From Miniphocaeibacter massiliensis (GTDB taxonomy: Bacteria > Bacillota > Clostridia > Tissierellales > Peptoniphilaceae), in NCBI RefSeq assembly GCF_900232905.1, contig NZ_OCTQ01000001.1, positions 372,001-436,000 on the forward strand: 64,000 nucleotides of DNA, given 5' to 3'. This document shows, one piece after another, positions 17,635-26,483 of the stretch (the first letter of the stretch is position 1; each line of letters opens with the position of its first letter). The notes under the pieces were generated by a model. It searched no databases, was not told the origin of the DNA, and saw only the letters and a program-made list of their open reading frames with translations. The position numbers were made by a program, and so were the translations under genes.

Positions 17635-18060
17635 TTAAATAATTTTTATTATTTTTATTACATCATTATTTTTATTAAAAAACTTTTTATCTAAAAACTT
17701 TAATAACAATAATGATGCTAGTAAAAATACTAGCCCAATAAAGAAACTTAGTATTTCATAATTGGTAACGTTATTTTCACTTAATAGTATTATACCACTA
17801 ACTATCCCAAATACAAAGAAAAATAACGGGATAATGTACATGTATAAAGAATACTTGAAGATTAAGCCATTTTGAGTAGCTAAAATAACCTCATCTCCTA
17901 TTTTTGCATCTACATCATTATTTACTTTTACTATAATTGGTTGATTTTCTGCACTACATCCTGAGCATGAATCACATTTTCCCCCACATCCACTAGAACG
18001 CATTACAAAAATTTTAGCAAAAGAATCTTCTATTCCTATTACTTTGCCTTTTTGTTCCAT
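17635..18060 (-). CDS. SoxR-reducing-system RseC-like membrane protein
   Basis: A 141-residue protein with a cysteine cluster C25-x3-C29-x2-C32-x2-C35 (SSGCGGKCDSCSGCSA), a short soluble beta-rich stretch (IIVKVNNDVDAKIGDEVILAT) and two hydrophobic segments (about 70-92 and 100-122). This matches the RseC/MucC family. In Proteobacteria these proteins are tied to SoxR reduction and sigma-E control; in Firmicutes the role is unclear, and neither SoxR nor an Rnf complex is in view. The four cysteines suggest an Fe-S cluster or a redox or metal site (inference). It abuts the tcdA-like gene with no gap. Confidence 0.8.
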   Translation of the reverse strand: MEQKGKVIGIEDSFAKIFVMRSSGCGGKCDSCSGCSAENQPIIVKVNNDVDAKIGDEVILATQNGLIFKYSLYMYIIPLFFFVFGIVSGIILLSENNVTNYEILSFFIGLVFLLASLLLLKFLDKKFFNKNNDVIKIIKII

Positions 18061-18774
18061 TTAATCACCTCTTGTATATAAATCCTTAACCACTTCTCCA
18101 GCTATAATTAGTCCAGCTACCGAAGGAATAAAAGCTATGCTTGATGGAGATGATTTCCCTAACTCTTCGTTTCTCATTGTGCTCCCAGAAGTTTTTTCAT
18201 CTGACCATACTACTTTTAGTTTTTTTACTCCAATTTTTTTTAACTTTGTTCTTATCACTCTCGCCATCGGGCATTCTTTTGTTTTATTTATATCTGAAAC
18301 TTTGAATCTTGTAGGATCTAACTTGTTTCCAGCTCCCATAGAAGATATTATATTTATATTATTATTATAACAGTAATTTATTAAAGCAATTTTGGAAGTT
18401 ATATTATCTATTGCATCAACAACATAATCATATTCCTTTAAGCTAAATTCTTCAATATTTTTTGGCACTAATTTTTTTTTGAATATTTTAACTTTACATA
18501 AAGGATTAATATCTTTTATTCTTTCTTTAAAAATATCTACTTTATATTTTCCTACTGTCGAATTTAATGCAATAATTTGTCTATTTAAATTTGTTATATC
18601 AACTGTATCATAGTCTACAATAGAAATATTTTCAATACCTGAACGCACTAAAGCTTCCACTGTATATCCTCCAACTCCTCCAACTCCAAAGACTATTACT
18701 TTGGAGTTTAAAAGGGTGCTTATTGAACTTTTTCCTATTAGAAGCTCTGTTCTTTGTAAAAATTTTCTTTCCAT
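18061..18774 (-). CDS. tcdA: tRNA threonylcarbamoyladenosine dehydratase (TcdA/ThiF family)
   Basis: E1-like ATP-dependent enzyme that cyclises the t6A modification at tRNA position 37. It is 237 residues: RTELLIGKSSISTLL, the nucleotide-binding GVGGVGGYTVEALVRSGI (about 30-47), VDYDTVDITNLNRQI and VDAIDNITSKIALI. The TcdA-specific KTKECPMARVIRTKLKK is also present. It lies 3 bases below aspS. The ThiF family is broad, but this pattern is the usual TcdA (YgdL/CsdL) one. Confidence 0.88.
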   Translation of the reverse strand: MERKFLQRTELLIGKSSISTLLNSKVIVFGVGGVGGYTVEALVRSGIENISIVDYDTVDITNLNRQIIALNSTVGKYKVDIFKERIKDINPLCKVKIFKKKLVPKNIEEFSLKEYDYVVDAIDNITSKIALINYCYNNNINIISSMGAGNKLDPTRFKVSDINKTKECPMARVIRTKLKKIGVKKLKVVWSDEKTSGSTMRNEELGKSSPSSIAFIPSVAGLIIAGEVVKDLYTRGD

Positions 18775-18777
18775 TTA

Positions 18778-20550
18778 TTACTTATCCAACTTTATATGGA
18801 TTTCTTTCAACTGTTTTTCATCAACTTCTGCTGGCGCCTCAGATAATAAGTCTGTAGCTGACTGTGTTTTTGGAAATGCTATTACATCTTTAATATTCTC
18901 TGTTTCGCACAATAACATCATTAACCTATCAAATCCATAAGCTAATCCTCCATGTGGTGGAGTTCCATATCTTAAAGCATCTACAAAGAAACCGAATTTA
19001 CTTTCTATTTCTTCTTCTGATAATTTTAAAGCTTTAAACATTTTCTCTTGTAATTTGCTATTATTTATCCTTATTGAACCTCCGCCTAACTCATCTCCAT
19101 TTACTACAATATCATAAGCTTTAGCTCTAACTTTTTCTGGATTTGACTCTAGAAATTCAATATCTTCCTCTTTTGGCTTTGTAAAAGGGTGATGTTTTGC
19201 TACAAGTCTATTTTCTTCTTCATCATATTCAAATAATGGAAAATCTACAATCCAAGTAAATACAAATTCATCATTTCTCAATAAATCTAAAGATCTTGCA
19301 ATATGTCTTCTTAATGCTCCTAGAGAATCATATACAACAGAATTTTTATCTGCAACTATTAAAATTAATCCATCAGCTTCTATTTTAAATTCACCTATTA
19401 ATGCACTAAGTTCCTCTTCTTTTAAAAATTTAAGAATTGGAGAAGTAATTTCTCCTCCTACTACTTTAATCCATGCTAATCCTTTCGCACCGTAAGTTTT
19501 AACATATTCTTGAAGTGCATCTATTTTCTTCCTAGAAAATTCTGCTTGATATTCACCGATATTAATACCTCTAACAGAATATCCTTCTTTTGCACATGAA
19601 GAAAACACTTTGAATTCTGAATCTTTTACAATATCTGTAATATCGTGTAACTCAAACCCAAATCTTAAATCAGGTTTATCACTACCATAATTATTCATAG
19701 CTTCTTCGTAAGACATTCTCTTAAATGGAATTTCTAAATCAATTCCCTTTATTTCTTTGAATACTTTCTTTAAAAGTCTCTCATTTATTTCTATAACATC
19801 CTCTTCATCTACAAAAGACATTTCAATATCTACTTGAGTAAATTCAGGTTGTCTATTTGCTCTTAAATCTTCATCCCTGAAACATTTAACTATTTGATAA
19901 TATCTATCCATTCCTGAAATCATTAATAATTGTTTCATTAATTGAGGACTTTGAGGAAGTGCATAAAATTCAAAAGGATTAACTCTTGAAGGAATTAAAT
20001 AATCTCTAGCTCCTTCTGGTGTTGGTTTACCTAAAAAAGGTGTTTCAACTTCTATAAAATCATTATCTGCCATAAAATTTCTAATTATATTAGAAGTTTT
20101 AGCTCTTAATTTTAAATTATTTTGTAAAAATTCTTTTCTTAAATCTAAATATCTATACTTAAGCCTTACTTCTTCTGATACATTATCATCATTTTTTATA
20201 TAAATTGGTGTAGTTTCTGCAGTATCCAGTATCTTAAATTCAGATGCTACTATTTCTATATTTCCTGTTGGTATATTAGGGTTTTTTGATTGTCTTTCAC
20301 GTACATTTCCTTTTATTGCTACAACATACTCTGTTCTAACTGTTTTCGCTTTGTTAAACATTTCAGCATCATCTGATTCATTTACAACTACTTGCACTAT
20401 TCCTGTTGTGTCTCTAATATCTGCAAAAATTAAACTTCCAAGATTTCTTTCTTTTGCAACCCATCCCATAACTATAACTTCGTCACCAATATTTTTTTCT
20501 CTTAAGACCCCACACATATGACTTCTTCTCAAATTTCCCATTGTTTCCAT
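18778..20550 (-). CDS. aspS: Aspartyl-tRNA synthetase
   Basis: Class II synthetase charging tRNA-Asp, 590 residues, bacterial type with an insertion (GAD) domain. It has an N-terminal OB anticodon-binding domain (VIVMGWVAKERNLGSLIFADIRD), class II motif 2 in FRDEDLRANRQPEFTQVDIE and motif 3 in GLAYGFDRLMMLL. The ATG at 20550 follows AGGAGG. Expression is controlled by the T-box leader directly upstream. Whether it also charges tRNA-Asn cannot be told, but a separate asnS is present at 42,936-44,321. Confidence 0.98.
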   Translation of the reverse strand: METMGNLRRSHMCGVLREKNIGDEVIVMGWVAKERNLGSLIFADIRDTTGIVQVVVNESDDAEMFNKAKTVRTEYVVAIKGNVRERQSKNPNIPTGNIEIVASEFKILDTAETTPIYIKNDDNVSEEVRLKYRYLDLRKEFLQNNLKLRAKTSNIIRNFMADNDFIEVETPFLGKPTPEGARDYLIPSRVNPFEFYALPQSPQLMKQLLMISGMDRYYQIVKCFRDEDLRANRQPEFTQVDIEMSFVDEEDVIEINERLLKKVFKEIKGIDLEIPFKRMSYEEAMNNYGSDKPDLRFGFELHDITDIVKDSEFKVFSSCAKEGYSVRGINIGEYQAEFSRKKIDALQEYVKTYGAKGLAWIKVVGGEITSPILKFLKEEELSALIGEFKIEADGLILIVADKNSVVYDSLGALRRHIARSLDLLRNDEFVFTWIVDFPLFEYDEEENRLVAKHHPFTKPKEEDIEFLESNPEKVRAKAYDIVVNGDELGGGSIRINNSKLQEKMFKALKLSEEEIESKFGFFVDALRYGTPPHGGLAYGFDRLMMLLCETENIKDVIAFPKTQSATDLLSEAPAEVDEKQLKEIHIKLDK

Positions 20551-20573
20551 ATTATCCTCCTAAAATTTACAAT

Positions 20574-20761
20574 AAAAAAACTCGCCACAAAGGGACGAGT
20601 TTATAATTTTCTCGCGGTACCACCCTAATTAGGTAAACCTCTCTTGTTTGTTTTAACGCTACTAGCGGATTTACTACTCCAAGATGTCCATTTTAGTATG
20701 CAAAGTAAGTTTCACCAACCCTTACCTCTCTATTTTACACTTATCTAAAATACCCTTCTTT
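20574..20761 (-). promoter_or_regulatory. T-box leader, aspartate type, controlling aspS
   Basis: The T-box core AGGGTGGTACCGCGAG is at 20611-20626, followed by a terminator hairpin (ACTCG/CGAGT arms) and U-tract at 20574-20600. Upstream, Stem I can be folded as AAGA/TCTT base, an internal loop, then ATTTTAG/CTAAAAT. The 3' side of the internal loop reads GGACA, putting a GAC (Asp) specifier at 20686-20688. Uncharged tRNA-Asp should favour antitermination. The specifier assignment is my folding by eye. Confidence 0.93.
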
Positions 20762-20783
20762 TCAATGTATTTAATATATTTTG

Positions 20784-20812
20784 ATTATATACTTATAAAT
20801 TTTTTTAGTCAA
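20784..20812 (-). promoter_or_regulatory. Promoter of the aspS T-box transcript
   Basis: TTGACT (20807-20812), 17 bases, TATAAT (20784-20789) on the minus strand, immediately below the murJ stop codon and just before the T-box. Confidence 0.85.
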
Positions 20813-22351
20813 TTACTTATTTCTCTTATTCATTTTTGATTTAAAACTATTTAATAAAGAATGTAGTTCTTTTACTTTCAACACTACTAACATTATAAAA
20901 TAAGTTAGACCTGCAATCACTATTGCTATGAGCAAACTTAAATTACTACTTCCAATAATTTTCAAAGCTAAATTATATGCTAAAAAAGAAACTAATCCCA
21001 TTACTAAACTAGAAACTAACATTTTTAAATTTTCACGTTTAAATGCATTTGTTCTTTCAAATTTACCAATTTTTTTCTTTAATTTAATGAATAATGTTAT
21101 CGCTCCATAGTAAGCTGCTACTGTTGTTCCAAATGCAAGTCCTACAAGTCCCCACTTAAATACAATTGAAAACAATGCACTAATAGTTATATTTAAAATA
21201 ATCATTATTATAGAATTATACATTGGAGTTTTTGTATCTTTTAAACTATAAAATGCCTTAGAAAAGGTATCTCTCATTGCAATTCCTGCAAGCCCCATTG
21301 CATAAAAAAGCAAACAAGGTACTGTTATTGCAGTATCTTCTGGTTTAAAATTTCCACCTTCATAAACTAATTTTACTATTGGGTATGTCAAAACCATTAA
21401 TCCTGTCATAGCTGGAAATACTAATATATTCATGGATGTTAGAGATTCAAGAACAGTTTTTTTGAATTCCTTTATATTGTTTCTTCCTGCTATTTTACTT
21501 AGTGTAGGATAAATTACAGTACCTATTGATACTATTACTATTCCATTTACAAATTCACTCAACTTAGCGGCATAATTCATTATAGTAACACCCTGAGATT
21601 GAAGTATTATAGAAGCCAAGTTTTTGTCAATCATAACATTTAGTTGATTTATAGAAACTCCAAGTATTACTGGTAAAGCCATAATCAACATCTCTTTAAT
21701 TTCTCTTTCTTTGACATTTAATACCTTAGTCCAAATAAATCCTTTTCTTTTTACAGCTGGGATATATGGTATAAACTGTACTGAAGTTGCAAAAGCAAGT
21801 CCTATAGCCAAAAAATATATGTTTATAAATTTCCCCAAAAATAGAGATATTAATATAAAAAAGTTTAATATAAACCCTTGAATTGCTGGTACTATAAATT
21901 CACCTTTACAGTTTAAATATCCTCTATAAACAGTAGCTACTGCTGTTGGAATTAAACTTAAAAAAGTTATTTGCAAAAATGGAATTGCTAATTCCCTAGC
22001 TTCTGGCTCTAAATCAAAGGCAAATAAATATGTTAATTGCTTAGAAAAAATTTGACATATAATCATTAAGAATAAGCTTAGTATAAAAATTATATTTCCA
22101 AGATTACTTGTGAATCTATCTGCTATTAGATAACCTTCTCTATCTTCTAATCTCTTATATGTTGGAATAAACCCCGTTGTTATACCTACTGAAATAAAAC
22201 TAAATACAACAACCGGTATTGTCATTGCCAAGTTAAATGCAGCTGCTTCAGCTCCAGTTCCAAAAAGTCTAGATAACACAGACTCTCTCAATGCACCAAT
22301 TACTTTAGATACTATTGTAATTATCATTAAAATAATCGTTGTCGATTTCAT
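20813..22351 (-). CDS. murJ: Lipid II flippase MurJ (MviN family)
   Basis: Polytopic MOP-family exporter thought to flip the lipid-linked peptidoglycan precursor. It is 512 residues, full length, with about 14 hydrophobic segments. Family landmarks are SKVIGALRESVLSRLFGTG near the start, AAAFNLAMTIPVV, GFIPTYKRLEDREG and VIPAIQGFILNF. The later YRGYLNCKGEF and AMRDTFSKAFYSLKDTKTPMYNS also fit. The ATG at 22351 follows AGGAGG. A second, broken murJ lies directly upstream, so this is the surviving copy of a tandem pair. Confidence 0.95.
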   Translation of the reverse strand: MKSTTIILMIITIVSKVIGALRESVLSRLFGTGAEAAAFNLAMTIPVVVFSFISVGITTGFIPTYKRLEDREGYLIADRFTSNLGNIIFILSLFLMIICQIFSKQLTYLFAFDLEPEARELAIPFLQITFLSLIPTAVATVYRGYLNCKGEFIVPAIQGFILNFFILISLFLGKFINIYFLAIGLAFATSVQFIPYIPAVKRKGFIWTKVLNVKEREIKEMLIMALPVILGVSINQLNVMIDKNLASIILQSQGVTIMNYAAKLSEFVNGIVIVSIGTVIYPTLSKIAGRNNIKEFKKTVLESLTSMNILVFPAMTGLMVLTYPIVKLVYEGGNFKPEDTAITVPCLLFYAMGLAGIAMRDTFSKAFYSLKDTKTPMYNSIIMIILNITISALFSIVFKWGLVGLAFGTTVAAYYGAITLFIKLKKKIGKFERTNAFKRENLKMLVSSLVMGLVSFLAYNLALKIIGSSNLSLLIAIVIAGLTYFIMLVVLKVKELHSLLNSFKSKMNKRNK

Positions 22352-22389
22352 AAATCCTCCTAAAACTACTAATATAAATATTAGAATTT

Positions 22390-22410
22390 AAAAAGAAGCT
22401 TATTTGCTTC
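22390..22410 (-). terminator. Weak terminator after the murJ remnant
   Basis: GAAGC (22395-22399) and GCTTC (22406-22410) with a 6-base loop, then five U on the minus strand. It overlaps the stop of the C-terminal murJ fragment and lies above the intact murJ. Confidence 0.5.
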
Positions 22411-23195
22411 CTATATTTTTACTAAATTTTCTTTTAATACTATTTAATATATTGTGTAATTCATTAACTTTTAGTATTAATAAACATACAAAATATATCA
22501 TGACTGCAAGTACTACAGCAATTATTAAACTCAATGTTGTAGTTATAATGCCCATTAAAGAATTATACACTAAAAATGATATTATTCCCATACTAAGACT
22601 TGAAATTATCATTGTAGCATTTTCTATAACAAAATTTCTAATATTGTTTAATTTTCCTATCTTTTTCCTCAACTTTAAAATAATAGCATTGAATCTGTAT
22701 ATGCCACTATTTAAGTACCTAAATCAACACCTGTCAATCCTAATGCATGAAACTTAAGTGGTAGTGTAGCTACTAGAGTTTGAACCACTTTCATATGCCT
22801 AATTAAGTATAGGTCTTGCAAATATAGTCATTCCTATAAGAGCAGGATATATTAAAATGTTTATGTAATTAATAGAAGATAAAATAGTATCTTTAAATTT
22901 ATTCATCTTATTAATAAAGCTATGCTTATTATTATAGATACATTTCGTAATTTATTTGTAAATATATCTACTATTAGATATTCTTTTTTTCTAATCTTTT
23001 ATATGTAGGGATAAAACCTGTAGATATTCCTGCTGCAATAAAACTGAAAATAACTATTGGGAACTGTGATGCTAAATTAAAAGCATATGCTACAGTACCT
23101 GCTCCAAAGTATTTGGCAAGAAGTGAAACTCTTAAAAATCCTAACATCTTTGAAATTACTGTTATTACCATTAAAATTAATGCTGTCGATTTCAA
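22400..23195 (-). pseudogene. Broken second copy of murJ
   Basis: The N-terminal 73 residues (MKSTALILMVITVISKMLGFLRVS ... GFIPTYKRLEKKN, 22,974-23,195) and a C-terminal piece (22,400-22,672) clearly resemble the neighbouring intact MurJ. Between them an out-of-frame stretch still reads NKFKDTILSSINYINILIYPALIGMTIFARPI, matching the intact copy around its FKKTVLESLTSMNILVFPAMTG. The remnant is about 800 bases against 1,539, so roughly the middle 200 residues are deleted and several frameshifts and stops are present. The copies differ at many positions, so the duplication is not recent. Confidence 0.9.
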
Positions 23196-23288
23196 TATTG
23201 TACCTCTTGATTTTACATAACATATATTATAATACTTTAAACTTTTTATTTCTATATAATTATTGATATTTTAGCAAGTATAAAACTA

Positions 23289-23297
23289 TGTTATACT
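23289..23297 (+). promoter_or_regulatory. Extended -10 promoter of the PucR-type regulator
   Basis: TGTTATACT on the plus strand, about 29 bases above the ATG. The ribosome site AAGGAGAGG is at 23311-23319. No good -35 is seen. Confidence 0.6.
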
Positions 23298-23325
23298 AGT
23301 AATATGTAATAAGGAGAGGTTTATT

Positions 23326-24672
23326 ATGGATTTATATAACTTGACAATTTTGCCTGAACTTAAAGTACAAGATATAAACATTAATTTAAACAATAATATA
23401 AAAACTATTCGTATATATGATTTTCAAAATGAAAAAGACGTTATTAATATAATTAGCTTTAATGAACTTAATAATTTAGAAGATATAAAAGGAAACTATT
23501 TGATTTATAATCACAATAGTCAAAAAATAAATTCTAACAAAGGAAATTATATATATACTGATTTAACAAATAAAAATGTAATATTCAGCATATTAAATAA
23601 AGCAATTTATGATTACAATAACTTTATAATTTCAATATATGAAATCATTACTAAAGATAAAGGAATTAATGAATTACTACGATCTATAAAAAAACAATTT
23701 AATTCTAATGTATGTGTTTTAAACAGCAATAAAAAGTTGCTATACAACATTTTTGACTTTAAAAAAGTAAACAATACTTATCCTTTAAAGGTAAAACGAT
23801 CAACAACTTCAAGAGTTTACGGTTATTTAGCATTTGAAAATATAAATAATTTCTACTCTGATGAAATTAATAGAATTTTGGATATTAGTAATAATTATAT
23901 ATATGATAACTTAAGCCAATTAATGGTATCAAAAGATAATTTTTATAATACATTAAAAAATCTATCAAATAATACCTTTAATGAAGAAGATGCTAAAAAT
24001 CTAGATATACTTAATTGGAAAATAAATGACAGCTACAAAGTATATTTTGTACAAATAGATGGTGGTTTATTTAAATATAGAGATATGTTCATTCATGGAA
24101 ATAGATTTATTCTAGATCACCCTATGTATTTATATTCTCTTATTCATAATAATTATCTTATGCTTGTAATTAACGAATCTCATGTAAACATCAATAAAAT
24201 AAGATCTGAAATAGAAGTATACTTAGATAAATATAATTTAAAACGAGTTTTTCTAAATTTAGGTAGAAATTTATTAGATTTTTATAAAGCTTATGAATTA
24301 GCAACTTATATAATTAACTATAACTTGGAATATACTGATAATTTAGAAGAGTATTTGCCTGACCTTATATTTAACATGTGTGTTTCTAATAATTTCATAG
24401 ATTTATTAATACCAAATGAACTTAAGACAGTTATGGATCATGATAAAAATAAAAAAACAGAGCTTTTGAAAACTCTATATTTTTACTTAATTGAGGAACG
24501 CTCTTTAATTAAAGCGTCTAAACAATTAGATGTTCATAGAAATTCTATAGTATATCGTATTAATAAATTAAATGAATTAGTTGACTTAGACTTAGAAGAT
24601 TCAAAATCTAGATACAATATCTTAATAGCCTTAGAACTATTAAATAAATTAAATCCAGGACTTATAAAGTAA
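23326..24672 (+). CDS. PucR-family transcriptional regulator (C-terminal HTH)
   Basis: A 448-residue regulator. The C-terminal 65 residues (LLKTLYFYLIEERSLIKASKQLDVHRNSIVYRINKLNELV ... SRYNILIALELLNK) are a clear PucR-type helix-turn-helix. The middle (about 200-330) has the weakly conserved CdaR/GGDEF-like region seen in such proteins. The N-terminal part (IRIYDFQNEKDVINIISF) resembles the purine-catabolism-regulator domain only loosely. PucR/CdaR relatives respond to purines, sugar acids or amino acids, but no catabolic target is nearby, so the ligand is unknown. It is the only complete plus-strand gene here. Its stop abuts the stop of the TPR gene on the other strand. Confidence 0.85.
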   Translation: MDLYNLTILPELKVQDININLNNNIKTIRIYDFQNEKDVINIISFNELNNLEDIKGNYLIYNHNSQKINSNKGNYIYTDLTNKNVIFSILNKAIYDYNNFIISIYEIITKDKGINELLRSIKKQFNSNVCVLNSNKKLLYNIFDFKKVNNTYPLKVKRSTTSRVYGYLAFENINNFYSDEINRILDISNNYIYDNLSQLMVSKDNFYNTLKNLSNNTFNEEDAKNLDILNWKINDSYKVYFVQIDGGLFKYRDMFIHGNRFILDHPMYLYSLIHNNYLMLVINESHVNINKIRSEIEVYLDKYNLKRVFLNLGRNLLDFYKAYELATYIINYNLEYTDNLEEYLPDLIFNMCVSNNFIDLLIPNELKTVMDHDKNKKTELLKTLYFYLIEERSLIKASKQLDVHRNSIVYRINKLNELVDLDLEDSKSRYNILIALELLNKLNPGLIK

Positions 24673-24692
24673 TTATAAATCCTGGATTTTTT
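24651..24692 (+). terminator. Shared terminator between convergent genes
   Basis: A perfect 10-bp stem (AAATCCAGGA/TCCTGGATTT) with a 19-base loop that contains both stop codons (24670-24672 plus, 24673-24675 minus). A run of T follows on the plus strand, and a weaker U-rich tract on the minus strand, so it may serve both genes. Confidence 0.8.
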
Positions 24693-25758
24693 CTAATAAT
24701 ATCATTGAATTATTAAATATATCTTCTGAAATATCATAATATTGAACTATATTTGTTAAATCTTCTCTTGCTTGTTCTATTTTGTTAATGTTTATATATA
24801 TTAAAGCTCGGTTAAACAATAATTTTTCATTATCTTCATGATTCTCTAAGCCTTCATCTATTACTTCTAATGCTAATCCTACTTTTCCTATTTCAGCTAA
24901 GAAATAACTATAATCCACATAAAAATCTATTGATTTTTCTTTATAACTATTTGCTAATTCATAGTTTTTAAAAGCTTCATCATAATTTGTAAGACCTAAA
25001 TATGCATTTCCTAGATAGTAGTATTTTTCAAAATCTTCTTTTTCTAAGTTTTCTAGTTTATTTACTACTTCATAATACCTAGAATATTTTAAAGACTCTC
25101 TAATTTCGCTATAAAAAGCCTCTTCTTCTATATTAGTTTGTCTTGTTTTAAGCTCTTTTAATAATACTTCATTGTTTTCTAAGTTATTGATGAATTTATT
25201 TGCAGATTTATAATATAATTTAGCCTTTACTAAATTACCTTTAGATTCCTCTATATCCCCTAATAATAAATAAGTTAAAGGATAAGTGTCATCTATAACT
25301 ATATTTTTATTTAAAACTTCTTCTGACTTATCTTTAAAATATTCCTCTTGATTTTTAGAATATAAATTTAACAATGTACTCGCATAATAATAGTTACTTT
25401 CTGCATCTTTAAAATTATCATAGTTGAATTTCAAAAATATACTCGCTACTTCTACATCTTCTTTTAGTTCTAACAACGATTCAGCTAATACAGTTTTTTC
25501 TAATTTATTAATTTTATTAATTAGTAAAGTTAAGTATTCTTTTGAATATTTAAAGTTTGGATCTACTGAAATATTAAATATCATACCTCTAAAAAAATAT
25601 TTAAATTCTATTTTTTCATTAAATGTATCATTTTTTATTTCTTCTACAAAATCCTTTTTCAAAATCGGAAGTGGAAATTTATATTCGGAATTATTTTTTA
25701 ATTCTAAATATAATAATTCTTCTCTTTTATCAATATAATAATTATTAATGTTTTCCAT
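24673..25758 (-). CDS. TPR-repeat protein of unknown function
   Basis: A 361-residue, acidic, leucine- and lysine-rich protein. It shows tandem helical repeats with tetratricopeptide character, such as YPLTYLLLGDIEESKGNLVKAKLYYKSA, KYYYLGNAYLGLTNYDEAFKNYELA and VDYSYFLAEIGKVGLALEVIDEGL. There is no signal peptide or membrane segment, so it is probably a cytoplasmic scaffold. It shares one base (TAATG) with the membrane protein gene upstream and is the last gene of a three-gene unit. I do not recognise a specific family beyond TPR. Confidence 0.75.
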   Translation of the reverse strand: MENINNYYIDKREELLYLELKNNSEYKFPLPILKKDFVEEIKNDTFNEKIEFKYFFRGMIFNISVDPNFKYSKEYLTLLINKINKLEKTVLAESLLELKEDVEVASIFLKFNYDNFKDAESNYYYASTLLNLYSKNQEEYFKDKSEEVLNKNIVIDDTYPLTYLLLGDIEESKGNLVKAKLYYKSANKFINNLENNEVLLKELKTRQTNIEEEAFYSEIRESLKYSRYYEVVNKLENLEKEDFEKYYYLGNAYLGLTNYDEAFKNYELANSYKEKSIDFYVDYSYFLAEIGKVGLALEVIDEGLENHEDNEKLLFNRALIYININKIEQAREDLTNIVQYYDISEDIFNNSMILLEKIQDL

Positions 25759-26483
25759 TATTTAAACTTCCTCATATATTCTCTTTTTCTCATTGAGGAA
25801 CCATTTAAAATCTCAAATAAATTTCCTCTATATATCAAAAATATACTATAAACAACTATTTTCCCAAATACTATTAATACTGATTTGATGTCTTTTTCAA
25901 AATACATCCCAAAGGGTAATATATAATTAATATTAAGTAAATAAATAACTCCAAATATAACAACATTTGGTATTACCCAGTTTATTATATTATTCTTCAA
26001 AAATTCTACTGATTTTATTATAGTTCCTATTCCATCATAATTTTCTAAATAAATAGTTTCTGGTGTTGCATTAAATAAAATTAATAGAGCTGGATACACT
26101 ATAATATAAATCTTTGATAACCCCATAAGACCAAGTGCAAGATTTGCAATATAAAATATAAATCCTATTTGTATCAATTTATAAAAAATTTGAGTGTTAT
26201 TTAAAGATATAAAACTTGATAAACTAGTATTTTCCTTAATAGAAACAGTTAACACACTCATTATTATTGATAATACAAATAACTCTAACAAATATATTGC
26301 AGTTCCTATTACTATTGACATACTACCTGTAGGCATTAAACCTCCAAGTAGATTTGACACTACATTTATTGCCAAAGATCCTGCAATTATAACAAAAGCA
26401 ACAATAATAATATATCTAAATCTTTTAAATGTATTTTTTATTGCCATAACTTGTACATTAATAAAATCATTTATATAGTTCAT
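25758..26483 (-). CDS. Integral membrane protein of unknown function
   Basis: A 241-residue protein with about five or six hydrophobic segments (roughly 24-46, 55-78, 105-138, 165-188 and 198-216) and a basic C-terminal tail (SSMRKREYMRKFK). I see no enzyme motif. Its start overlaps the stop of the radical SAM gene by 4 bases (ATGA) and its stop overlaps the TPR gene start, which argues for coupled translation. I do not recognise the family. Confidence 0.75.
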   Translation of the reverse strand: MNYINDFINVQVMAIKNTFKRFRYIIIVAFVIIAGSLAINVVSNLLGGLMPTGSMSIVIGTAIYLLELFVLSIIMSVLTVSIKENTSLSSFISLNNTQIFYKLIQIGFIFYIANLALGLMGLSKIYIIVYPALLILFNATPETIYLENYDGIGTIIKSVEFLKNNIINWVIPNVVIFGVIYLLNINYILPFGMYFEKDIKSVLIVFGKIVVYSIFLIYRGNLFEILNGSSMRKREYMRKFK

